From Porticoccaceae bacterium (GTDB lineage Bacteria; Pseudomonadota; Gammaproteobacteria; Pseudomonadales; Porticoccaceae): a DNA stretch of 12,637 nt. This document shows positions 7,654 to 12,637 of this stretch, in pieces (the first letter of the stretch is position 1; the number at the start of each line of letters is the position of its first letter). The translations under genes were made by a program, and so were the position numbers. The notes under the pieces are model-generated. The model saw only the letters and a list, made by a program, of their open reading frames with translations. It ran no database searches and was not told where the DNA came from. The stretch spans positions 1-12,637 of the forward strand of contig JAUUYV010000010.1 of assembly GCA_030590275.1 (NCBI GenBank), in the 5' to 3' direction.

Positions 7654-7762
7654 TTAGATAGCTCAGCAGAATGTTTTTGTTACGGGGACTGTTTTCAGGC
7701 GCCTCAATCTCTGGGTTTATCAGTAGGAAAAATCGTCAGTCTTTCTGAAGTAATATTTTCCA

Positions 7763-7768
7763 AAGGAG
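7763..7768 (+). promoter_or_regulatory. Strong ribosome binding site of the ferritin-like gene
   Basis: AAGGAG lies 6 nt before the ATG at 7775, close to the ideal Shine-Dalgarno and the strongest one in the window. It fixes the start and predicts efficient translation. Confidence 0.75.
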
Positions 7769-7774
7769 TGTGAA

Positions 7775-8236
7775 ATGCACGACGAACTTGACGTTATTCT
7801 CAGAGAGGCCATAGAAGACGAATACAAAGCTCGCGCGATATACCGGCTTGTCATACAAAAATTTGGTGAGGTGCGACCCTTTGTAAATATCATCGAGGCT
7901 GAAAACCGCCATATCCAGGCCCTGTTGCCGCTGTTTAATGTACATAATATCCCTGTCCCTGAAGATGATTGGGAATCGCGGCTTACTGCGCCAGCAAGCG
8001 TTCTTGATGCGTGCAAAGTAGGCGTCGCCGCCGAAATTGAAAACGCTGCAATGTATGACAGGCTATTGGAAGCATCCAGACAGTACCCTGATGTACAGGT
8101 GGTCTTACGACAATTACAAAGGGCATCTCGGGAAAACCATCTGCCGGCTTTTCAGCGGTGCGTAGCGCGAGGCGGTGAGGCCAGCGATGGGCGCGGGATG
8201 AACAGGCGACGTCAACGCGGCGCAGGCTGTAAATAA
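7775..8236 (+). CDS. Small ferritin-like (DUF2202/rubrerythrin-type) protein
   Basis: A 153-residue four-helix-bundle protein of the ferritin-like superfamily, resembling DUF2202 proteins. Candidate di-iron ligands are Glu16 (helix 1, DEYKARAIY), Glu43 and His46 (ExxH in EAENRH, helix 2), Glu89 (EIENAAMYD, helix 3) and Glu120/His122 (SRENHLPAF, helix 4), spaced as four helices over residues 1-128. There is no rubredoxin domain. Residues 129-153 form an Arg/Gly-rich tail containing two cysteines (Cys129, Cys152), richer in GC than the rest. Likely role is iron binding, iron oxidation or peroxide protection in the cytoplasm, inferred from the fold. The ZIP metal transporter follows 63 bp downstream on the same strand, suggesting a shared link to metal handling. 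Confidence 0.78.
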   Translation: MHDELDVILREAIEDEYKARAIYRLVIQKFGEVRPFVNIIEAENRHIQALLPLFNVHNIPVPEDDWESRLTAPASVLDACKVGVAAEIENAAMYDRLLEASRQYPDVQVVLRQLQRASRENHLPAFQRCVARGGEASDGRGMNRRRQRGAGCK

Positions 8237-8299
8237 AAGCCATACTAATACTTGAGTCTTAGCGCTGTAGCCAATATTTAACAAAGTGATCGACAATTA

Positions 8300-9040
8300 A
8301 TGACGACTTTTGGCTGGATAATCTCTAGCAGTTTGCTCATGAGCGCTATTGCGCTGGTCGGAAGTGCGACGCTAGTGTTAAAGCCGGAAACGCTAGACAA
8401 GATTATTTTACCTCTGGTTGCATTTGCGGCCGGTTCGCTGATCGGCGGGGCCTTTCTACACATGATCCCGGCGGGGATCGCAAGCTATGGGAGTAATACG
8501 GCTTTTTATTTGTGGATACTCCTTGGCTTCACGGTGTTTTTTATTCTCGAGCAATTTTTGCACTGGCACCACTGCCACCACCAGTCATCCGAACAAAAAC
8601 AGCCCTTAACATATTTGGTTCTAATTGGAGATGGGCTACATAATTTTATTGGAGGGCTGGCGGTTGCAGGTACTTTTTTAATCGATATTCGCCTGGGTAT
8701 CATGGCCTGGCTCGCAGCCGCTGCCCATGAGGTTCCCCAGGAGTTGGGGGACTTTGGGGTGCTGGTACATGGCGGCTGGAGTAAGCGCCGTGCCTTGCTC
8801 TTTAACGTGCTTTCGGCGCTTACTTTTTTACTGGGAGGGACGGTAGCTTATATGGCTTCTTTTCGTATGGACATCAATTTTCTTGTCCCCTTTGCGGCGG
8901 GTAATTTTATTTATATTGGTGCCTCGGATCTGGTTCCTGAAGTTAATAAGCACAAAGATATCAGTGTTAATATTACGCACTTTCTGGCATTTTCAGCGGG
9001 ACTATGCCTAATGTGGTTTATAAAGGTAGCGTTCGAGTAG
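8300..9040 (+). CDS. ZIP-family divalent metal transporter
   Basis: A 246-residue inner-membrane protein of the ZIP (Zrt/Irt-like) family, which brings Zn2+, Fe2+ or related cations into the cytoplasm. Hydrophobic helices are visible near 5-27, 36-58, 66-87, 104-128, 133-155, 164-187, 192-213 and 225-245. The metal site is in helices 4 and 5: GDGLHNFIGG (110-119; Asp111, His114, Asn115) and AHEVPQELGDF (142-152; His143, Glu144, Gln147, Glu148). A cytoplasmic histidine-rich loop follows helix 3 (His88, His90, His91, His93, His94, with Cys92). The Gln at 147 in place of the second His occurs in many bacterial members. The start has only a weak ribosome site. The gene converges on the aminotransferase with 65 bp between stops and I see no clear bidirectional terminator there. 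Metal preference cannot be decided from sequence. Confidence 0.92.
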   Translation: MTTFGWIISSSLLMSAIALVGSATLVLKPETLDKIILPLVAFAAGSLIGGAFLHMIPAGIASYGSNTAFYLWILLGFTVFFILEQFLHWHHCHHQSSEQKQPLTYLVLIGDGLHNFIGGLAVAGTFLIDIRLGIMAWLAAAAHEVPQELGDFGVLVHGGWSKRRALLFNVLSALTFLLGGTVAYMASFRMDINFLVPFAAGNFIYIGASDLVPEVNKHKDISVNITHFLAFSAGLCLMWFIKVAFE

Positions 9041-9105
9041 CCCTCTGCTTATACGAGCTAGTTTACTCGGGGGCATAATAAATAGTCGTAATCCAGTAAA
9101 GCCGA

Positions 9106-10287
9106 TTAGCCAGGAAATAACTGCTCGATTCTATCGAATGCTTTATTTATCGTGTTTTCGTCAACACAGAAAGCCAAGCGTACATGGTGCTCTCCGCTGG
9201 GACCAAAAGCGCTACCGGGAGTCACCGATACGCGGGCCTCGTTTAGTAGTCGCAGTGAGAATTCGAAAGAATCTTTGTGCTCACTGAGAATGCGAGGAAA
9301 CACGTAGTAGGCGCCCTGTGGTTTTGTGTATTGAAAAATATGGGACACTCGGTCGAGCCGTGCGCAGATTAACTCGCGGCGGCTCGCTAGAATTTGCTCA
9401 AACTCCCGCACATGGTTGTTACTACCGCTGAGCGCGGCAATCCCGGCTATTTGCGATATTCGTGGTGCGCAAATCATGGTTGCGTCGTGTATTTTCAGCA
9501 CTTCTTTATTCAACCACTCTGGCACGATCATGTAGCCAAGTCGCCAGCCACTCATGGCATGAACCTTCGAAAAGCTAAACAGATAGGCGAGCTGATCAGA
9601 CAGGTTCGCCTCGGAAGCGAGATTAAAAAAACTGTCTTGACTATCGTAGACAAACTCCGAGTAAGGATCATCGATAAACAGCAGAATATTGTTGGCTAAC
9701 GCTATGTCGCCCAGGCGCTGCAAATCCTGTTTCGGAAATATGGTCCAAGTTGGGTTGCATGGTGTTACCAGCACAATCGCCTTAGTACGTGCGGAGATCA
9801 GCGTAGGTAATGTATCCAGAGACAAGCGCCAGCCATCATTCTCGTCGAGCGGCCAAAACACGGGCGTGCCACCGTACAGACCTATCTGTTGTATGTGAGA
9901 AGCAAAACCGGGATCCGTTACCAGGATCTCGTCGCCCGGTTCTAGCACCGCGCGTAACAGAGAGTTGAGGCCCTGCATGTTGCCAGCAGTTATGAAAACA
10001 TTTTGGTGCGGGTTGACCCTGACGCCGGTTTTATTAAAGTGTTGTTTGGCAGCCAGCTCGCGCAGTTCAGGCAAGCCATTGGGTAGCGTGTATTTACCAA
10101 TATCCGGGTCGTTAGCCAGGGCATCTGTGACGGTTCGGCGTATGTGTTCCGGGGTGCGAAAAGATGGCAAGCCCCAGGCCAGAGAAGCCACGTCATCGAC
10201 CTGTGCACTGAGCATGGCCATCTCTTTAATGGCAGAGAGGCTCGCTTTAGCTACGTCTGGAGATATCCAACGTTTACTATCGATCAT
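9106..10287 (-). CDS. PLP-dependent class I/II aminotransferase
   Basis: A 393-residue fold-type I aminotransferase transferring an amino group between an amino acid and a 2-oxo acid. The Schiff-base lysine is Lys241 in FSFSKVHAMSGWRLGY. Other family marks are LAWGLPSFRTPE near the N-terminus, GKYTLPNGLPELRELAA (substrate side), the PLP-phosphate turn AGNMQG, VTPCNPTW (Asn contacting PLP), IDDPYSEFVY (Asp/Tyr contacting the ring) and a C-terminal substrate-carboxylate Arg in HHVRLAF. Start: the frame allows TTG at 10305, but ATG at 10287 has GAAGGG 7 nt upstream and is preferred. The substrate is not predictable; subfamily resemblance is to aspartate/alanine-type enzymes. It is divergent from the class II aldolase gene, with a 390-bp gap. 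Confidence 0.93.
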   Translation of the reverse strand: MIDSKRWISPDVAKASLSAIKEMAMLSAQVDDVASLAWGLPSFRTPEHIRRTVTDALANDPDIGKYTLPNGLPELRELAAKQHFNKTGVRVNPHQNVFITAGNMQGLNSLLRAVLEPGDEILVTDPGFASHIQQIGLYGGTPVFWPLDENDGWRLSLDTLPTLISARTKAIVLVTPCNPTWTIFPKQDLQRLGDIALANNILLFIDDPYSEFVYDSQDSFFNLASEANLSDQLAYLFSFSKVHAMSGWRLGYMIVPEWLNKEVLKIHDATMICAPRISQIAGIAALSGSNNHVREFEQILASRRELICARLDRVSHIFQYTKPQGAYYVFPRILSEHKDSFEFSLRLLNEARVSVTPGSAFGPSGEHHVRLAFCVDENTINKAFDRIEQLFPG

Positions 10288-10294
10288 AAAAAGG

Positions 10295-10300
10295 CCCTTC
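10295..10300 (-). promoter_or_regulatory. Ribosome binding site that decides the aminotransferase start
   Basis: The minus strand reads GAAGGG, 7 nt before ATG at 10287. It lies inside the longer TTG-initiated frame (10305), which argues that the ATG is the true start. Confidence 0.65.
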
Positions 10301-10319
10301 GACAACTATTTTCTGGATG

Positions 10320-10466
10320 TTACTGGATAAGCTCAGGATCAGCTAAAATTTCAATGTCTGGCTCTGGCCACATGGCAAAGCCATACTTGGTGAGCCGCTC
10401 CGTACATTTTATAAGCCACTGTTAGTGGAGATTCAGAAGAGGGAGGCAATATTTATTTTGAGCCAT
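10320..10466 (-). pseudogene. Possible decayed small reading frame with an in-frame stop
   Basis: On the minus strand, ATG GCT CAA at 10466 opens a frame of 14 codons that stops at TAA (10424-10422). It then continues in the same frame for 33 codons to TAA at 10322-10320, ending FAMWPEPDIEILADPELIQ. The second part has a protein-like residue mix. I recognise no family, see no ribosome binding site before the ATG, and a frame this short can occur by chance. It could be a remnant of a small gene or simply leader sequence of the aminotransferase mRNA. Confidence 0.2.
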
Positions 10467-10586
10467 AGGGGGCAGGGTGGGCCTGAAGCATGTAGAAATA
10501 CTTTATAAATACATTGTAATACATTGATATTTAACACTATATATGTCAAATAGTTAGCTGTAATGCGCAGCCTACGGCGCCCTTAT

Positions 10587-10602
10587 GAAATTGCACAATT
10601 TC
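10587..10602. promoter_or_regulatory. Palindromic operator candidate
   Basis: GAAATTGCACAATTTC has perfect 7-bp arms around a 2-nt centre (CA). It ends 7 bp before the -35 box of the candidate aldolase promoter, a typical place for a dimeric regulator. Which regulator binds is unknown. Confidence 0.4.
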
Positions 10603-10609
10603 TTTAAAT

Positions 10610-10640
10610 TTGACGTAAGGCTAGCGTGAGCGGCTATACT
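10610..10640 (+). promoter_or_regulatory. Candidate sigma70 promoter of the class II aldolase gene
   Basis: TTGACG (10610-10615) and TATACT (10635-10640) each match consensus at five of six positions. The spacer of 19 bp is longer than the preferred 17. Transcription from here would give a leader of about 30 nt ending in AGAAGGG (10664-10670), 7 nt before the ATG at 10678. Confidence 0.45.
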
Positions 10641-10677
10641 TCAAGCCCGAAAATAATAATTTCAGAAGGGTCTGCTC

Positions 10678-11451
10678 ATGCCCATTCCAGTGAAGGTTAA
10701 CTTTAGCTCAATGAAAAATCAGGTTTCTCCGGAAGAATGGGAAACTCGTGTAAACCTCGCTGCTTGTTACCGACTGGTGGCCCACTATGGTTGGGATGAC
10801 CTTATCGCGAATCATATATCGATGCGTGTTCCCGGTCCGGACGACCATTTTTTGTTGAATCCCTTCGGTTTGATGTTTCAGGAAATTACCGCGTCCAGTC
10901 TGGTAAAGGTTGATCTTGCCGGCAATTTGATGAGTGAGTCTGAATACAAAATCAATAAAGCGGGCTACATTATTCACAGCGCTATTCACGAACATCGCCC
11001 CGATGCTACCTGCGTGTTTCATACCCACTCTACATCCGGTATGGCGGTTTCAGCCCATCGTGATGGTTTGCTGCCGCTAGCTCAATCATCGATGGTGGCA
11101 CTAAGCTCATTGGCCTACCACGATTATGAGGGGGTTGCTTTAAATCCCGACGAGAAGGCTCGCCTGGTGGCCGATCTGGGCGGGGAGTGGACGATGATTT
11201 TGCGTAATCACGGTTTATTGACCTGCGGCATAAGCGCCGCCGATGCTTTTTATCGACTCTATTTTCTCGAGCGAGCCTGTGATGTACAGGTGGCTGCACT
11301 GGCTGCTAATGCGGCTCTGGTTTTTCCTTCGAAGGAGGTGCAGGAAAAGACAAAAAAACAAGGTGCTAGAGCATTTGGCAAGGGCGCTGATCTGGCCTGG
11401 CCGGCGCTGATACGGATGATGGATGCTAAAGATAGCTCATTCCGCGATTAG
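10678..11451 (+). CDS. Class II aldolase/adducin-family protein
   Basis: A 257-residue protein of the class II aldolase/adducin family, whose enzymes (such as fuculose- or ribulose-phosphate aldolase and epimerase) use zinc to handle hydroxy-carbonyl substrates. Visible motifs: the N-terminal helix LAACYRLVAHYGWDDLIANHISMRVPG (in parts, 27-53), NPFGLMFQEITASSL (61-75), and the zinc ligands His115, His117 (FHTHS) and His178 (LRNHGLL). The usual catalytic acid position falls in EYKINKAG (89-96), where Glu89 is available. ATG 10678 is supported by AGAAGGG 7 nt upstream. There is no sugar kinase or transporter next to it, so no substrate can be assigned; many stand-alone members have no known reaction. 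A 6-bp hairpin overlaps its stop codon. Confidence 0.9.
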   Translation: MPIPVKVNFSSMKNQVSPEEWETRVNLAACYRLVAHYGWDDLIANHISMRVPGPDDHFLLNPFGLMFQEITASSLVKVDLAGNLMSESEYKINKAGYIIHSAIHEHRPDATCVFHTHSTSGMAVSAHRDGLLPLAQSSMVALSSLAYHDYEGVALNPDEKARLVADLGGEWTMILRNHGLLTCGISAADAFYRLYFLERACDVQVAALAANAALVFPSKEVQEKTKKQGARAFGKGADLAWPALIRMMDAKDSSFRD

Positions 11452-11465
11452 GTAGCTAACTACCT
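11450..11465 (+). terminator. Hairpin at the end of the aldolase gene, terminator-like but without T-run
   Basis: AGGTAG-CTAA-CTACCT is a perfect 6-bp stem with a tetraloop that begins within the TAG stop codon (11449-11451). It is followed by GTACCG rather than a T-run, so it does not fit a standard intrinsic terminator. It could stabilise the mRNA 3' end. Confidence 0.25.
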
Positions 11466-11633
11466 GTACCGAGGCCTTATTCATTGCGTCTCGAATTATA
11501 AAACCCAGCTATATTTTGTGAATAGCGGGAGGGTATTTATACATGGATGTTTTAATAAGGGTTACTATATTCTGGCCGCACGCCTTGGCTGATGAAGGGA
11601 AATACTAATCAACAGAGAACTCGGGAGAGCAAT

Positions 11634-11909
11634 ATGAGTAATATGAGCAATGTTAAAGAACGTATCAATGAACTGTTTAATGAGCTCAAGCAAGAGCGCG
11701 ATGAACTACAGGTAAAGCTACACCTAGCCAAACTGGAAGCGGGTGATGAGTGGCAAAAACTTGATGCCCTATTGGTGAAGTTAGAGGCCAAAGCGAAGGA
11801 CCTGGGCAGCGCAACGGCGGAAGCCTCACAGGATATCGGCGCGGCGGCAAAGCTGCTTGGCGAAGAAATTAGCCATGGCTTGAAAAACATCGGCCGACAT
11901 CTTAAATAA
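11634..11909 (+). CDS. Small charged coiled-coil protein
   Basis: A 91-residue protein with no family I can name. The frame is open from ATG 11592, but ATG 11634 has GGGAG (11623-11627) 6 nt upstream and is preferred; a second ATG at 11643 is also possible. Residues about 7-60 are rich in Glu, Lys and Leu in heptad-like spacing (VKERINELFNELKQERDEL, then VKLHLAKLEAGDEWQKLDAL) and predict a long amphipathic helix or coiled coil. Residues 60-91 are Ala/Gly-rich, ending in a basic tail (GLKNIGRHLK). There is no cysteine, no signal peptide and no membrane segment. Similar short helical proteins of unknown function occur in Pseudomonas-like bacteria. It stands alone between the aldolase gene and a convergent dehydrogenase gene. 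Confidence 0.65.
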   Translation: MSNMSNVKERINELFNELKQERDELQVKLHLAKLEAGDEWQKLDALLVKLEAKAKDLGSATAEASQDIGAAAKLLGEEISHGLKNIGRHLK

Positions 11910-12062
11910 GTAGCGGCACCGAGGATGACAGGCTGCTGATTCCGCTCCATCATAACTGGGGGCAAATATCGAGGGCCTGTATATGCAAACCAGGCTCAAA
12001 ATGCCCAAAGCGTTTCACGGGGTGGCTTAGAGGCGGATATTCTTCACGCTAGTACGATGTGT

Positions 12063-12083
12063 ATTGAAGATTGAAGATTGAAG
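12063..12083. repeat. Heptamer tandem repeat, three copies
   Basis: ATTGAAG is repeated three times exactly in the gap between the coiled-coil gene and the dehydrogenase gene, beginning 25 bp past the dehydrogenase stop. A 7-bp unit in non-coding DNA is prone to copy-number slippage. No function is evident. Confidence 0.8.
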
Positions 12084-12108
12084 ACAAGGTAGCGCTACAG
12101 CGAATCGA

Positions 12109-12637
12109 TTAACTTGAATGCACAGTCTTTAGCCATTTCTCCAGATGTTGTCCGGCTTGTTCGACCAGACGTTGACGAGCGTCTTTCGCGCCCCAGGCGC
12201 AGTGGGGAGTGATAATTAAATTCGGGATATCTCCGCTCAGCAAAGGATGATTTGCCGGCGGAGGTTCTTCGCTGAGTACATCCAGTGCTGCACCGGCAAT
12301 ATCGCCCTGTTTTAAACTGGTAGCCAGGGCCTGTTCATCGACGATGCTGCCCCGGGCGCAATTGATGAGCAACGCATCAGTTTTCATCAGCTTTAATTCG
12401 CGGTGGCTAATCAGATGATGAGTGTTATCAGCCAGTGGACAATGGATGCTGACAATATCGGCCTGGGTAAGGAATTGATCAAAGGGTAAACGGGGGATAT
12501 CCCTGGCTACTGAAGTCCTGCCGGGAAGATCAGCGACGACAACATTCATCCCAAACGCCCGTCCGATAGCGGCGACAGACTGGCCCAGAACACCGTAGCC
12601 GATAATACCCAGCGTCAGGCCGCAGAGTTCCCGCACC
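12109..12637 (-). CDS. D-2-hydroxyacid dehydrogenase, HprA/glycerate dehydrogenase type, N-terminus beyond window edge
   Basis: The C-terminal 175 residues of an NAD-dependent D-2-hydroxyacid dehydrogenase; full-length relatives have about 315-320 residues, so roughly 140 N-terminal residues lie beyond the right edge. The fragment opens in RELCGLTLGIIGYG. The dinucleotide motif is GYGVLG, followed by VVADLPG, whose Asp suggests preference for NAD(H). Catalytic residues are in view: Arg in NCARGSIVDE, Glu in LSEEPPP and His in TPHCAWG. The closest resemblance is to glycerate dehydrogenase/hydroxypyruvate reductase (HprA-like) proteins of pseudomonads, which interconvert glycerate and hydroxypyruvate. 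The substrate is a family inference. The GTG at 12634-12636 is an internal valine, not the start. The gene ends facing the coiled-coil gene with a 199-bp gap. Confidence 0.9.
   Translation of the reverse strand, partial: VRELCGLTLGIIGYGVLGQSVAAIGRAFGMNVVVADLPGRTSVARDIPRLPFDQFLTQADIVSIHCPLADNTHHLISHRELKLMKTDALLINCARGSIVDEQALATSLKQGDIAGAALDVLSEEPPPANHPLLSGDIPNLIITPHCAWGAKDARQRLVEQAGQHLEKWLKTVHSS

Larger units (their letters stand above)
10306..10677. other. AT-rich divergent intergenic region
   Basis: This 370-bp gap separates the minus-strand aminotransferase from the plus-strand aldolase. The section 10500-10610 is AT-rich and should carry both promoters. It holds direct repeats of ATACATTG (10509-10516 and 10519-10526), a minus-strand TTGACA at 10549-10544 without a good -10, and a palindrome at 10587-10602. 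The section 10320-10466 on the minus strand contains a small reading frame interrupted by one stop, listed separately. Confidence 0.5.

Noticed and set aside
9041..9105. Bidirectional terminator between the converging ZIP and aminotransferase genes.
   Set aside because: Only a loose structure is visible (CGAG/CTCG with an 8-nt loop and GCCC/GGGC around it), with no flanking T-run, so I do not call it.
10288..10305. TTG start of the aminotransferase, adding six residues.
   Set aside because: A good ribosome binding site lies 7 nt before the ATG at 10287 and inside the extension.
11592..11633. Longer start of the coiled-coil protein at 11592.
   Set aside because: GGGAG lies at 11623-11627 within the extension and is ideally placed for the ATG at 11634.
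1..12637. tRNA or rRNA genes, CRISPR array, insertion sequence, prophage or toxin-antitoxin genes.
   Set aside because: No regular repeat-spacer pattern, transposase, integrase, tRNA-like fold or toxin-antitoxin protein could be seen by eye on either strand.

Overview
The window is a chromosomal stretch of about 50% GC from a bacterium, most likely a gammaproteobacterium. The DUF1269 protein, the HprA-type dehydrogenase and the small coiled-coil protein resemble proteins of Pseudomonas-like and marine gammaproteobacteria. This placement rests on protein resemblance only. I see no rRNA, tRNA, CRISPR array, insertion sequence or phage gene.

Left edge (1-2966, minus strand): one long open frame carries the first 988 residues of a pyruvate:ferredoxin/flavodoxin oxidoreductase (nifJ/por type). 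It runs off the left edge, so no stop is visible, and the short open frames on both strands across this stretch are shadows.

Centre (3263-6961, plus strand): a tight three-gene operon. It encodes an N-formylglutamate amidohydrolase-like zinc hydrolase, a DUF1704 'QEGLA motif' metallopeptidase (the family of the eukaryotic tubulin tyrosine carboxypeptidase MATCAP), and a glutathione-synthetase-like ATP-grasp ligase. The first two genes overlap by ATGA and the last two are 4 bp apart. The set pairs a predicted carboxyl-group ligase with a predicted C-terminal peptidase and an amide/peptide hydrolase. This suggests a cycle that adds and removes an amino acid on an unknown small molecule or protein tail. 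It is the most interesting element of the window.

Next (7135-9040, plus strand): three monocistron-like genes encode a DUF1269 membrane-associated protein, a small ferritin-like protein and a ZIP-family divalent-metal transporter. The last two suggest metal (iron or zinc) handling. The ZIP gene converges on a PLP-dependent class I/II aminotransferase (9106-10287, minus strand).

Right part: an AT-rich divergent intergenic region (10288-10677) with a palindrome and a broken small reading frame separates the aminotransferase from a class II aldolase/adducin-family gene (10678-11451). Then come a small charged coiled-coil protein (11634-11909) and, on the minus strand at the right edge, the C-terminal part of an HprA/glycerate-dehydrogenase-type D-2-hydroxyacid dehydrogenase (12109-12637).
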